The notes under the pieces are model-generated. The model was not told where the DNA came from. It did not search any database and was given only the letters and a program-made list of their open reading frames with translations. A stretch of DNA of 64,000 nucleotides, taken from NCBI GenBank assembly GCA_038503075.1, contig JBCAML010000019.1, forward strand, positions 1,426,001 to 1,490,000, in the 5' to 3' direction. The position numbers were made by a program, and so were the translations under genes. Source of the stretch: Gyromitra esculenta. Taxonomy: Eukaryota > Ascomycota > Pezizomycetes > Pezizales > Discinaceae. Below are positions 1 through 12,900 of this stretch, piece after piece; within the stretch, counting starts at the first letter, position 1; every line of letters starts with the position of its first letter.

Positions 1-35
1 AGGTGAGGCGAAGGCCCAATACGTGACATTCTTAG

Positions 36-2428
36 ACATTAACAAAGTTAGATCGCAAATTGAGAGGATGGTCAACAGCAGGTAACTACCTTCTCAAAAT
101 CCAGTTTTATTCCTCAAACTAACACAGCACGCCAGCCGTCATAGCGAATCGCATGATTGGTACTGGAATCTTCTCAACACCTTCAACGGTCTTGAAGGCT
201 ACAGGGTGCCCTGGTGCGACTCTGCTGCTATGGTGCGTCGGGGCAATATTTGCGTACTGTGGGTAAGCTGCTCACCCAGCCTCGATATACATACAGCTAG
301 AAACATATACTAAATGATTTCTAGAATGTCAGTCTTTCTGGAGTTTGGTGAGTACCCAAGGCCTCAAATGCAAACTAATTATTACCACCTAAGCTTTTGG
401 ATAACGAACTTGAAATTTCAGGGACTACTCTGCCCCGTTCTGGTGGAGAGAAAGTCTACGTAATACACCCCCGTACCTCAAAAATCCTGCAGACTCCGCC
501 TCAACACCATCTTCTCGAGTTGAAACCGTATTCCGCGACTGCGAGATCCATAAACTAACGTAAATCTTCTGTATAACAGCTTGAACGTATCTACAGAAAG
601 CCTAAATACCTCGCAATCTGCGCCTACGCTGTTCAATTCGTTCTTTTGGCCAATACCGTTGGCAACACTATCTCGTGTGCTCAGTATTTTCTTCGAGCAA
701 TTAGTCCCAGCAAATACTCTGGAAGCTCGCTGGGAGTTTTCCCGTCAGAAGGTGCCTCAAAGGGCGTTGCAATTGGAGTAATGACAATTATTTGTTTGAT
801 TCATCTCTTGTGTCCCAAATTTGGGGGTAGGTATTTGATGACTGCATTAGCTTCGATAAAGATAGGACTACTATTTCTAGTTATTATTGGTGGAATTGCT
901 ACAAGTACCGGTGTTGGAAACAATAACCCCGAAAGATCGAACTTTTCCAGAGCATGGGAAAGTGGACCAAATGACGATACACCCGGAAGCTGGGCTATGG
1001 CCCTCCTAGCGGTAAGCTATCTATTTAAATACTTTTATACCTATTATAAATAGATAAATAACTTATTTTCCTGGAGTTGTACAGGTTATCTTCAGGTACT
1101 ATAAAAACGACGTCTAACCCCACTAAAAAATTCAAAATTACTAATTCCTATCTCTTGTCTGATCAGTTATCGGTGCGTATGGCCATGGATATGAACGAAT
1201 CTATTCACCAATATATACTAACATATTCTCGAATCCTCTAAACAGGGGTTGGGAGAATGCAAACTATGTACCATACCCGCCATTCACCTATATTAGCGAT
1301 CAGGCTAGACCCTAACAACGAAACGCAGGTACTGGGCGAAGTCCGTGATGCACCGAAGACATTACGCAAATCAGCACCACTTGCTGTGGTTGGCATTGCG
1401 ATATTATACATTCTGGCTAATGTTTCATATGTAATTATAAGCACATGCGGTTTTTAGAAAGTATCTGATGTTAAGTGCTCTAACCTTCTACCTGGCACAT
1501 AGTTCGCGGCACTGCCTAGGGAAAAGATTGAAAATGGGGGTGTGACGATCGCGGCAGAATTCTTCCTAGATGTACATCACAACTCTCAACTTTACTAGAA
1601 TAGCTACATTTAACTAACTTCAACCGCAGGTCTTCGGCGATAATGTATTCGTTGCTATTATAATACCTCTTCTTATTTCGATCTCGGCTTTTGGGAATGT
1701 TCTTGCAGCGACATTCGCCAATTCTCGCGGTAGGAAAACAAGCAGGCTTACCCTCTAATCCACTCAAGAAACTAACTTCTCTCACTTTTTATCAGTGAAG
1801 CAAGAACTTGGTAAATCAGGCGCACTTCCATGGTCGAATATATGGGCGAGTAACAAACCATTTAATACACCTGCCGCGGCTCTATTCCTGCATTGGATGT
1901 TTTCGGTCACATTAATCGCAGGTCCAAATTCAGCTGATGTATACAATTTCGTGGTGCTTCTATTCACTTACAGTCAAACTATAGTTGGTTGTAGGTTACC
2001 CCAAAGCCGCCTTCCCAAAATCCTGAGAAATACACTATCTAAATAGCTATATCTCTTCAGTTTTCATCAGCACTGGTCTTATTTATCTTAAATATTTCCC
2101 CCCACAGCGTCTTATTTGGCGAGAAGAAACCAAGGGAAGCTACCATTGCTGGTGGCCTTTCATCGCTGTGTATCCCCTATCCAACTTATTTCTTATTGTA
2201 TCGCCTTTCATACCGAATAAGAACAACAACAACAGCAAGTCCATGCTTACTGGATCGATTCCCTATTGGTGTTTTCCTGCAACAGGATGCAGTGTTGTGA
2301 TACCAGGCGTGGTTTATTGGGTTGGATTTGCCAAAATTTGGCCAATTTTCGGAATGTCAGTTGAGGTAGAGAAGGATGAAGATATTCTTGGAAATGAAGT
2401 TGTCCGACATAAGGTATGTGAACGTTAG
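36..2428 (+). CDS. MUP1: MUP1-like methionine permease (5' partial)
   Basis: Membrane transporter of the LAT/APC amino-acid permease family, closest to fungal high-affinity methionine permeases, acting at the plasma membrane. Visible family blocks: NRMIGTGIF-STPS in the first membrane segment, GEKVYLERIYRKPK, GWENANYV followed by LGEVRDAPKTLRKSAPLA, and WWPFIAVYPLSNLFLI near the C-terminus. Exons chosen by phase: 36-81, 136-262, 325-347, 422-459, 580-1011, 1085-1095, 1167-1172, 1246-1267, 1329-1430, 1503-1571, 1630-1729, 1796-1983, 2108-2428; the phases close throughout. The start codon lies left of the window. Several exons are very small, one only 6 nt. The stop at 2426-2428 is the simplest end; a further intron (donor after AAG at about 2413) and a terminal exon ending near 2528 is possible. 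No lesion seen. Methionine specificity is inferred from the family only. Confidence 0.85.
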
Positions 2429-3969
2429 AGGGTCTCCCTGGCTACGGTTATCGGCATCAATTTGGATTAACGCAGATAACCGTAGCATGTTCGGAGAACA
2501 AGAGAGACGCATACGGAGGGCGCTGCTACATCTGCTCTATCTAGATCTCTTACACACGAGCGACAGCAGAACAATGGGGAAAGTCCACCATTCCGTCCGG
2601 ATGTTAACCAAGAGCCGGAAACGCGCCATGGGGGATAATTGGAAGAGATTATCCTAGAGCAAGGCAATACAAATAACCTATACAATGAGATGGTTAGATG
2701 ATTAGATAAATAAGCCGCACATAATAATGCGTATATAGAGATGTTTCCTTTACTTTCCCTTCTAAAATCGATCAAAATCAGGACCAGCAACCTATATATG
2801 TAAAGCACGCCGTGAATTATTTCTCACATATAACAAACGAAAGCAATCATACCATCCCCGATTGGAGCGTATAAGAATAAAAACGAGTTGGGTATCAGGA
2901 TCTACCTAGGCGAGACAGAAGACCAAAAAACTAACTGCAAATGCCGTGCGATAATGGACAACAGCCCACTCTCGGGAGTATATGTACGGTACACAGCACT
3001 GAGATAGGCCGGGTAATTCTTAGTAAGTCATAATTCAGCACCCACAGATCTGTTAGAGAAACTTCCTAGTATGGGGTCCTCTGGGTGTGGCTTCGGAGGT
3101 AGATATTGGTGAGACACGGTCTGAGCACATGGAGGTTCTAGAAGGTTATGGTCAAGTATTATCGCCGGCGCCGGCGCGCTGCCAGCCTTTGAAGAACAAG
3201 TAACACAAGCAATCGATTCCTCTCATACTTACACAAATTCCAGCTACACAAATCCCAGAGAAAGAACCAGAGGGCGCGCCAGTGTTTGACTCTAGTCAGA
3301 ATTTCCCGAGTTTAAACACAAACTCAGAACAAAAGGTCTACATACCTGATCAAATTAAACAATGTATCCAGAGTTCTTAGTCAAGACTAAGCGATAAAGC
3401 CTAGCATCAATGGATATGATGTTACAAGATGTATCACATGACACCAAGGCTGAGAATTTTCAGCCTAGCCCAAGCTTTCTTTGTTTAAGTTGTACGATCT
3501 GAATATTTACCGTTTCAAAAGCGTCCCTCCCTCCAGATCCAAACAAACACCAGCCTTTCCAGGGGGCGATTATCAGGAGTAGATAATGTATTATATATCT
3601 AGTCAGAATGCCTAACCAGCGTGCGATAAATTCCAAGCCATTATTACTATCGATATAGAATCACAAATTCCGCGCCCAAAGGCATTTTCGTTCAGCAAAA
3701 TCCTTGTAGGCAAGGAGAAAGCTCCGAACCCACTAAATATCCATGATTTTGGGTATGGGTAATGCTGAGTAATTTAGAATCCTCCTTGACGAACACTAGG
3801 GTCTCTAACTTCATTCAGCTCAAAAACCGCGACCTTAGCGTCAGAGCCTTCATCAAGCACTCAAATGGGGCACTCAAATCCAAGGTATACTCGATATCAA
3901 CCCCACATACATACATCTCTACGTCTCTAGTTACTGAGGATCCAGCTAACGGCAACACAAAGTACCAAT
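2429..3969. other. spacer, no supported gene
   Basis: About 1.5 kb without a convincing coding frame. The ORFs on either strand (for example 2467-2808 minus) show no recognisable motif. I see no RNA gene or clear transposon end here. Confidence 0.5.
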
Positions 3970-4896
3970 CCGTACAACCTTCCCCAACTTTCCGATCCGC
4001 GACTACTCTCCCAAGATAATTCAAACATGTGAGTCTCTTCATTCCCTCAGACCGAGTGAAGTAGAAGCCCCCTGAAGCTTAGCAGCCCCTGCACATCGAC
4101 AAAAATTGGCATAGAAGACGCCGTCATCCAAACTATCGGTGCGGTTCACCTAATCATCGCTTCGATACTACAGCTGAGGGGAGTTGTAGCAGCTCAGCAG
4201 TGGGAACTTGATCAACTACGGTCAGAGATAAACAAGCTTCGTGGGGGGACATCGTTGCCTCTTACTAAGACCCCTTTCACGGGTTTTGAGAGTATTGAAG
4301 TGAGCAGTAGCAGTATTAGTCTATCCGGATATGCACCGCAGAGTTCACTCGCTGCTGTTACTCCTTCGAGCCTAGCTCCTGCTACAACGGCATCTTCCAG
4401 TACCCTAGCGCCTAATCCGCCTATACATGTAGCTATGGTAGACACTTCTCAGATGGATCTTACCGCTACTAGCAAGCCGTTTGTTAAGCCAGATACCCTT
4501 AATGCTATTTCTAGTAACCCTAATCGCAATTCTACGGATCCCACCACTTTCTTTAACCCTACTCCTCCGAACAACATATTAACACCGTCCAACAAAACCA
4601 CTATTTCCTCTACCGTTGAAGCTGCTTATTCCTTTTTCAAAAAACCTCCTAGTACTACCATTTATGAGGTTGATCCAAAACCAGTTACTGCGCCCTTCGC
4701 TAAAGCACATGTCCCCAGTACATTTTTTCCAGCACCTAAGATTTCTGCCACATGTTTTGGGACTTCTATCCCTTCCCCTGCTACTTCTTCTTTATCTTCT
4801 TCTTCGTCTTCTTCTTATGAGTTACCGCCTGCTCAGCCTTATGCTTGGGGCCCAAACACCGAGCAAAATAACCCACTGGCATATCGTCGACGTTGA
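3970..4896 (+). CDS. uncharacterised S/T/P-rich protein with short coiled coil
   Basis: Not recognised. A frame upstream of a donor at 4029 (reading NPYNLPQLSDPRLLSQDNSN) joins in phase, through an acceptor at 4081-4082, to a long exon from 4083 to the stop at 4894-4896. The second exon opens with a helical, heptad-like segment (QQWELDQLRSEINKLRGG) and then becomes a low-complexity tail rich in Ser, Thr and Pro, with a poly-Ser run near the end encoded by a TCT-rich tract. The first in-frame ATG inside the long exon is only at about 4435, so the real start is probably in an upstream exon I could not fix; the left limit is approximate. Composition suggests a disordered, possibly cell-surface or regulatory protein, but no function should be assigned. 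Confidence 0.4.
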
Positions 4897-6179
4897 TCTA
4901 TAAAACGCTCCTATGCCATAAAAAAAGGGGGGGGCTCTTTGGGCCAATCTATGCCTAAAACCAAACAAGACTACGCATATGAGGGCCCCACGAAGGTTTA
5001 AAAGTCTACTACAAAGAAAGAGAGGGTATAAAGAACAAATGACTGGTTTTCGTTTTTCGTCCCCCTTTTTTATTCGTCAACTTCTGTCAGTATTCTGTTT
5101 TCATTGATGCGTTCGTTTTTCCTACGTTTTCTTCTTCCTGCAGAAAGATTGGATCCATACGCTTGGGATGTAATTAAAAAATCGGAATCGTTTTACAGTT
5201 ACAGTAATACAGCAATACAAACGAATGCTCCGAGCAGTAACAAATGAGTAGTAGATATATGCTATTTTAACTCCCGTCAGGGGCGCCAACACGGAGCTAT
5301 ATGCATAGAGTCACCGTTTCTAGAGATACGGTTGCATAATTGTTAGAGCCGGTCTTATGGTCACTCCCCTTCTCTACAGTTCGCGGTGAGATTCGAACTT
5401 GAACTCTGCACAAGATGTCCAACTGCAACGATCTAGCGAGATTCGCAAACCGCCAACAATGTAGTATCTCTTGCGTTGCTAATCAGTGTTCATATGACAA
5501 ATAGTGCGACAATTAGCATCATACTCAATCACTCGCTGGCATCAACTTTCGCGAATACTACAGTTATAACTACTCAGCTTCTCGGTACGGCCCAACGTAG
5601 ATGTCTCCCTATTATCATATCAGGTTCTAGTGGCTTCTCTGGTACCCGGTGTTTAATTATTAAGCAGGCATTCATAGTATGCAGAGACTTTGTACATGTG
5701 TTATGTAAAAAACATCTAGAGTAAAGGTAATATTGATTGTAGCCATCAATACCCAATGTAGTGGTATTATATATTACGCTATGCACCCCTTGTTTATTTC
5801 CTATTATACGGTTATTCCCTATCAAAAAATACAATCTAACAAACCACCCTCAAGACTAAATTATCGCCTCCCCGCTCCACAAAGGAACCCTTCCCAAAAT
5901 AAAGACATAAAACTCCATACTAATGAGTCAGCTAAACTAACTATAAACACAATAATACAAAAAACCAACCCCAGAACGCCTTTGTAAACCATGAAAAGCC
6001 CGGATACACGAAACGTATAAACAATAAAAACCACCGGCTAGAATAACATCCAGTAGTTCGAGTTTTTAAACTTAGTAAACCCCCGCCCCCAAATCCAACC
6101 ATCCAAACAATTCCTACATGGCTTTCACCAATACCTGTAGATTCTATCAATACGATGATCGTGACAAAAAAAGAAATCA
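4897..6179. other. spacer with tRNA-like remnant
   Basis: Intergenic between two convergent genes. Around 5327-5420 there is a stretch resembling a decayed tRNA or tRNA-derived repeat: a TTGTTAGAGC A-box-like element and, about 55 nt later, GATTCGAAC like a B-box. The stems do not fold cleanly, so I do not call a tRNA. The remainder is AT-rich with no supported gene. Confidence 0.35.
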
Positions 6180-9100
6180 TTAAACCACTGAAACCACAGG
6201 AGCTTTGCCCTTCTCCTCATCGGTCCCCTCAGACTCCTTCTTTCCCCACCTAGGAATAACTCGCCAGGCACTCTCAATCCCGTTGGTCACGGGAGCAAAG
6301 AGGATGACTGAGCGATCCCAGCAAGCACCGACATATTCATCAGGAATATAGCGAATGATAACGGCTGCAGGGAGAGAGAACGCAGCGACAACAACACAAA
6401 TGGCCCACTGGGTACCGTTGATACGGACGATGGAGAACGCGGTGGAACCGACAAAGATGATAAGGACTTGACCGCCGATCATAACAGCGTTGATGACAAC
6501 GAAGAAGTAGTTCTTGTGCATGCCTTCGAAGATGTTGAGTTTGTTGTCAAGACGACGATTGCTGTCGACGGTCAGTACGGTTTAAGGTGTGGTTATTGGA
6601 GGGGAAGCTTACTTAAACTCATTGAATATCTGCATCCAGACGAAAGTATTGAACACCATTGTCCTCAACTCCGCGATTTCTGCCTCGGTGCTATAGCCCA
6701 AGATGTCGGCACCTGCGAAGTAGAGAACAAAGGTTACAACGAGCTGGAATATAGCTTGTCCAATAATCATCTTCCACATATTCAAAGAGATTAAGCTAGC
6801 ACTCTTAGGCGTCGGCTTCCTATCCAAGATCTCTGGAGTAGGTGCGTCGGTAGCCAAAGCGAGAGCAGCGAAGGTGTCCATGATAAGATTAACCCATAGA
6901 AGTTGCACAGCGGTCAAGACAGATTTGCGGTCGCTGCTAGAGACAGCAGAGACGAAGGTGAGAAGAACAGCGGTGATGTTGACAGTAAGCTGGAATTGCA
7001 AGAACTTGCGGACAGCGTCATTGACGGCGCGACCCCACATCATAGCCTTCACGATAGAAGAGAAGTTGTCGTCCATGAGAATGATGGAAGACGCTTCCTT
7101 GGCGACTTCGGTGCCAGCGATACCCATACTGAAGCCCACATCGGCCATTTTAAGAGCGGGGCCATCGTTGGTACCGTCACCAGTGACCGCAACAGTTTCT
7201 CCGAGTTCCTTAAGGCGGCGAACAAGGATACGTTTGTCTTCGGGGGATGATCTGGCAAGTACCTGCAAGCGAGGGAGTGCGTCGTCCATCTCAGACTCGG
7301 TGAGTTGGCGGAACGCAGGACCTTCCAGGACAAGACCATCGGTATAGATTCCACACTCCATAGCAATTGCACGTGCGGTAATAACGTTGTCTCCGGTGAC
7401 CATGCGGACAAAAACACCGGCCTTCTGGCACGCGGCAACGGCTTCGGAAACACCAGGGCGAAGCGGGTCCATGATACCGACAAGGCCAAGGAAGGTCATA
7501 TCGTTGAAGATATCATTGAAGTCGGCCATACTTGGATCCTCTTCCAAAACTCTTCCGCCAACTGGAGGCCACTGAGTGTAATCCTTATACAGCATGCCAA
7601 TGGTCCTGAGGGAGCGTCCAGCGTAGGCGTTGATAGTGGCACTCAACGAGGCGATTACATCCTTAGTTAACTCTTCTTCAGCGGTATCCTCGGCGGTGAC
7701 ATCGGAGATGTATCTGGTGGCCTTGCTGAGAAGGATCTCGGAAGCACCCTTGACAAATAGTCTATAGGTACCGTTGGGACGTCTGACAACAACACCCATA
7801 CACTTGCGGACAGAGTCGAAGGGGATGCGCTGAACGGTTTGAGCGGAAGACCTTTCTCGAGCGACTGAATCCATTCCGAGGTAGTCACGGGCAAACGTCA
7901 ACATTGCGGTTTCAGTCTTGGATCCAATGAAGGCTGGGACGCCATCCTCTTCACCCTCGAATGCGGTAGAGTTGATCACGATAGACTGGAGGATGAGGTC
8001 TCTGGTAGAGCGAGAAAATTGTTGGACAACTTGCGGAATGGGGAGAGCTTTATCTTCATCGGATACAACAGCCTCGAATTTGGAGTCCTTTCCGATCGTC
8101 CCAGCAACCACAGTCATCTTGTTTTGAGTCAGAGTACCGGTTTTGTCGGAGCAGATAGTCGTAGCGTTTCCCATGGTCTCACACGCACGAAGAACGCGGA
8201 CGAGATTGTTGTCCTTCAACATGCGAGTGGTGGCGAAAGCAAGAGCAAGAGTGACAGCCAGGGGAAGCCCTTCCGGGACAGCCACAACAATAAGTGTAAT
8301 GGCAACGATGAGGATGTCCAGGAATTGCGATCCCTTTTCGGCGGAGCCAAGCTCGCTGGTAGGCAGAGCGACGAGAAAACGGATGAATAGGACGACGAAC
8401 AGAAGAACAGCACCACTAGTGTAAACAAGACCATTAGCACCAGATATCACTCGGGCTGATCACAATAGTCAAAACTTACGCTCCACCAAGATAGGCGATT
8501 TGATCGGCCAGCTTTCCAAGCTTGACCTGTAAGGGTGTGAGCTCGGCTTCAGTTCGAAGCGCCATCATAATCTTTCCAAAGCTCGAGTTGACGCCAGTTG
8601 AGGTGACCATGTAAGTGCCTGAACCCTCAAGCACCTTCGATCCGGAAATGATGAACGGATCCAACTTTGCTGATGCGGTTCCAGCCTCGATCTGGCGAGT
8701 TACCTCGTCACCGGTAGTCTTCTTCATCTGATCGGATTCGCCGGTGGTGCTAGATTCGTCGCACTTGAGAGAGTATCCACTAACAAAGATCCCATCGGCA
8801 GGGACCAAGTCGCCAGGCTCGATGTGAAGGATATCACCAACAAGGATATCATGGACCGATAGCTGGATGGACTTGCCAGAGCGGATAGCCTTGACTACAC
8901 GATCTTCTTTCTATAGCACAGAAGAAAGGAAATAAGTCAGCCTGAATCCAGTTGAAGAATCGTAGGTGGATAGCAACCTTTGCATTCAGTCTAACAAACT
9001 GTCTTTCCTTTTGCCAATCGTTCAGAGACCCAACCAAGACGACGATAATAATAGCAACAACAATAGCAACTCCCTCAATCCAATCCACAGATGGCGGCGA

Positions 9101-9973
9101 ACCTGCAGGATGATCAACACCGAATGTCTCGTAGAGACCCAAGGCCAACGAGATGATAGCAGCTGCACTCAGCAATAATAGGATTTTATCCTGGTACTGT
9201 TCCCACATAAGCATCCAAATGGTCTTTGCATACTTTGACGGCAATACGTTGTCCTTGAAGACCCTTTTCCTATCAACAAAGCTCGCACTCCCTCCGCCAG
9301 CAGTCGTCAACCTCGTAACTACAGCCCCATTAGCTGCTGCTGCACTGTTCCCAGTATCCTGTCTTTGTCCTACACCCGAAAAGCTCCTCTCCCCCTTGCT
9401 TCTGATAGCCTCGTCGAACGATATCACCCCGTCCAGTGAGCCTTCGTCGATGCTCAATCCAGCCTCCAAATCCGTTCTCAACCCCTTTTCTAGGCCCCTC
9501 ACTCCGCCGACAGCCTTGTACGCCGCGAGACTCTTCGGATTTAGAAATTTGTTCAGCTGACCGGGTGTGAACGCGAACGGGTTTATGCCCTCAACCTTGA
9601 AATCCTCCTCGGTTCCGGGATCGGGCTTAAGAGCCTCCTCGACCGAGAGCGTGTCGATGCCATTGTAGGGTGTTTCTGGGCGCGCAGTAATACCGGAAAG
9701 CATAGATGCGTCGCCGATAGAGGAGGATCGTGACCGCCCCGGAACGTCAACGTCTAACATGGCATAGCGCGCATTTGGATAAAGTGTCGTGGGTGTTATG
9801 GAAGAGTATGGCGTATCCTCTTGAGTTGTTACTGGACTATCATCCCTATCGAATGTCTAGATAGTTATAAACATGTTAGCCTTGCTGTTGGATATATACC
9901 TCCATGATCTATCTTAGGGGAGTAGGATACTCACAGTTGTCACTAGTATCGGAGGGGGTTGTGGGGTATGCAT
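6180..9973 (-). CDS. PMC1: P-type calcium ATPase, PMC1 type
   Basis: P2B Ca2+-transporting ATPase that pumps cytosolic Ca2+ into the vacuole or out of the cell using ATP. Exons 9973-9935, 9856-8978, 8910-8480, 8415-6613 and 6561-6180 give 1177 aa with all phases closed; the start is the ATG of MHTPQPPP, before a 78-nt first intron. Visible: TGES in the actuator domain, the membrane motif PEGLP at about residue 497, the phosphorylated Asp in DKTGT at about 540, KGAS at about 672, TGDGTNDGPALK at about 862-873, and RKFLQFQLTVN with NLIMDT in the C-terminal membrane half. The long, acidic-rich N-terminus is typical of fungal PMC1 proteins. An AT-rich TATAAATT element lies about 145 bp upstream on the minus strand, and near-matches to the Crz1 core GNGGCKCA occur at about 10179 and 10260, hinting at calcineurin control (inference). 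Intact. Confidence 0.95.
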
Positions 9974-12900
9974 ACTCGAAAGTACCTGTTAGGTTACTCG
10001 AGTGTTGCTATGTATATCCCGAGAACGATTGACCGATTTGATTGACCGATTTGATTCCGTGAAGGTGTGGATAGATAGATAGGGGATGTGGGGGGGAAGC
10101 GAGAGTAAAATTTATAAAATGGCAAGACGTATGAAGCCTTTTAGGAAGAAGGGGGAGAGTTATAGGAAACATAGAAAGGGTTTACGCCACAGGTACAAGG
10201 ATAAAGGTGTAGAGGTTTTCAGCAGCGTAGGGGGATATTGCCAGCTCTGATTATCTGAAGCCACTCCGCCTTTCTTGGGTATCTTGGTATCTCGGCGCTC
10301 TCCACTTCCATCTTAAGCCCTGACCGTCAATAGCATGGTCATTTCTACGAATTCCCACTCGAAATCTTGCCGCACGCACACATCTCCTCGTCTCGGATTC
10401 TTTTTCTCGAAACTCCTTAGAATCCTCACATGGTCTGGGAACATTCGAGCACAATTAATAATTCGAGCCGAATTAATTGCGGCGATAATCCCGTCGATAA
10501 CCCAATGGGGACAGAATACTAACCAGATGTATCGCGCGCCAAATGAACGGCGTGTCGCCCCGGGCAGTGCATTGCAGGTGCGGAGGGGCGTCCGTCTGGG
10601 CGACGGCAGCAGCAGCGAAAGACGTACCGTCGCGATCCACCACTCAAGCCGTAGGTTAACTGGCCTTTCCCCAGTCTCTCTCTGCACACGGTAAAAATAG
10701 ACATCCGTTTTGATATATCCTGTACTCTATTGTTTCAATAGCAAGAGGACATTGGCTGCCTAACTGCCTAGACACTTTGATAATTCGAGTGATGGTTCCT
10801 ATGATGTGCCTGTCCTATCAGCGCACGGCAACGGACAGAACGCACGTCCTTGGCACGAATCCACTGGTGTCCTCTTTCTGCAAGGAGTCGATGCGAGATC
10901 ATGATCGCCACACCCGTTCCTGTTGGGCCTGGTGGCGCAACACGCTACCAGAAGTGAGGGTTGCTGAGACAGATCCCACTGACATGGGACCTCAGCTAGC
11001 AGTGTTGTGGCTGCGACCATCCACGCGTTCCATCAAACAAAAACTATACTCCAACTACCAGCGCCTGCTGAAAACCGTTGGGATGTTTTTCGTGGAGATA
11101 CATCATCTCGGCGCTGCCACAGTCGAGAGCCAGACGCGTAGGGCTTCGGGATGTCCATCTTGAAGGAGGTATCAGTACCGAGCGCCCGTTAGCAGCCGAG
11201 GTTTACTCACTTGCTCAGCCTTTGTAGCCGTCGAGCATTGGTTTCGCATGGTTTTGTCGCTGAAGGTCCATCATGCCTTGAGTGGATGATCTTGCGGCAT
11301 GTGATCGGTAGTTGTATCTCCCGTTTGCCCTTGAGACTTATCGCATATCGATACGAGATCTAGAGTTGGCAGTTTGACATCCCATACCTTTCAGTCCGGT
11401 TTCCGGTGGCAGTAGTCAGGATCACTCATAATACCGTGGCTATGGTAATGGATAGCATTCCGCGATCATGGTTTGTAAGTAGGGAAATTCGCTGAATAAT
11501 TTGGAATTGGGGTTGATCCACCTAGGTAGGTAGCTTGTTCACAAGGTTGCACTCGTAGTCATGCTATCACGCCCATCGCACGCTGTGCCACAGGAACAAA
11601 GTTTATCCCCAATCCCCAGGTAGCAACCCTGACGACGAAGGTTCCTGCATCCCCGCACGCCATTTGAGACGTCTTGAGATCTAGAAGGTGGTGGGGGAAC
11701 CTTATGTTCTGTTCGTCTGCGCAGGTTGAGCCACCAAGGCTGACATATATCGTGCATTGCACAGCCACCCCGCTCCAGAATCGAAACAACCCACACTACC
11801 GGAATACTGCACACCTATTTTACATAAGCGAGCTGCAAAAATCCATTTCTCCCCCTCCCAGTAGTCCCAACTTTGTTTTAAGCTTATTTGGGTTTCCTTT
11901 TTCCTGGTTGCCTTTCGAACTTTTGTTTTTTTACATCGTGCATCTCATCTGATTTGATCTCTGGGGCTGAAAATATCTAACCGCCGCGCGTCGTCAACTT
12001 GATAAGAGGAACTTCTAGAACTTCACGATCTGGACCGACCACTTGCGGATCTCGGGCTAGATTCTGTAGACCGAGGGCATAGCCCTATGTTGAGTCGTGG
12101 GTATGTAGATGCCTGTAATAAACACGGGTGATTTTTGGTGAGTAAGGTCTAGGATCAGCATCAGGCTTAAGGCTTTCTAATTGCAGATATTTCACTGCCA
12201 AGTTTATACCGCCAGGCTTGGTAGTGAATACGAGGTTATTCTGAGGTTTGTTTTGAACGGCCAAGAACCTTAACTATATGTATCTACGCAAAGGTCGCGG
12301 ATGGAGTCGAGTAAAGTACGTCCCAAAGGGGCTGTGGGAAGGGTCTGTGGTGAAGGTGAGATGGAGGCTGCCCCGAAGGTGGAAAGGGGAAGCTGTGGCG
12401 CATGTTCGTTGAGCTCTCCCGTCCGCTGCACCGTGAGTTCGAGGCTTGAGGAAACCTCTATTCTCTAATTTCATCGCAGTCTACTTACTCTACAAACCAC
12501 GTCATTCATTCCTAACACGGTCCCAAAAAAAACTCCCCAGACTATGGAACAGAACCTCAGCCGAACACAGCGTCAGCGTCATCGCGAACACGTTCACGAA
12601 CATCTCAAACTCCGCATGACATACCTAATAGAGCCTGCCGCCTTCTAGAATGATGTAAGGACCAATCCATATACACATGTCGTGTCAAAAGTACATGGGT
12701 TAGGGTTACCCATGTAACTATGGTATCCTCGGATTCAGAGTGTACCCATCCACATCCACGAAGGCTAGACCAACAAACATCCGTCCGCATCCTCAGGTTA
12801 CCAAGGCTAAATGTGCAGAGTACCCATGTTCATAGAGCCTCAGATACAAAGTGTGTTTTTTCGCTATATAACCTCGAGCCTTCTGCCTCCCTTCCTTTAT

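Noticed and set aside
6874..9560. Plus-strand frames opposite the Ca2+-ATPase
   Set aside because: Antisense shadows of a strongly conserved coding sequence; none carries a motif.
10251..10704. Overlapping frames upstream of the Ca2+-ATPase
   Set aside because: Open on both strands in several frames, no motif; more likely promoter or leader DNA.
12695..12715. Telomere-like TTAGGG near 12.7 kb
   Set aside because: A single copy within unrelated sequence; no tandem array.
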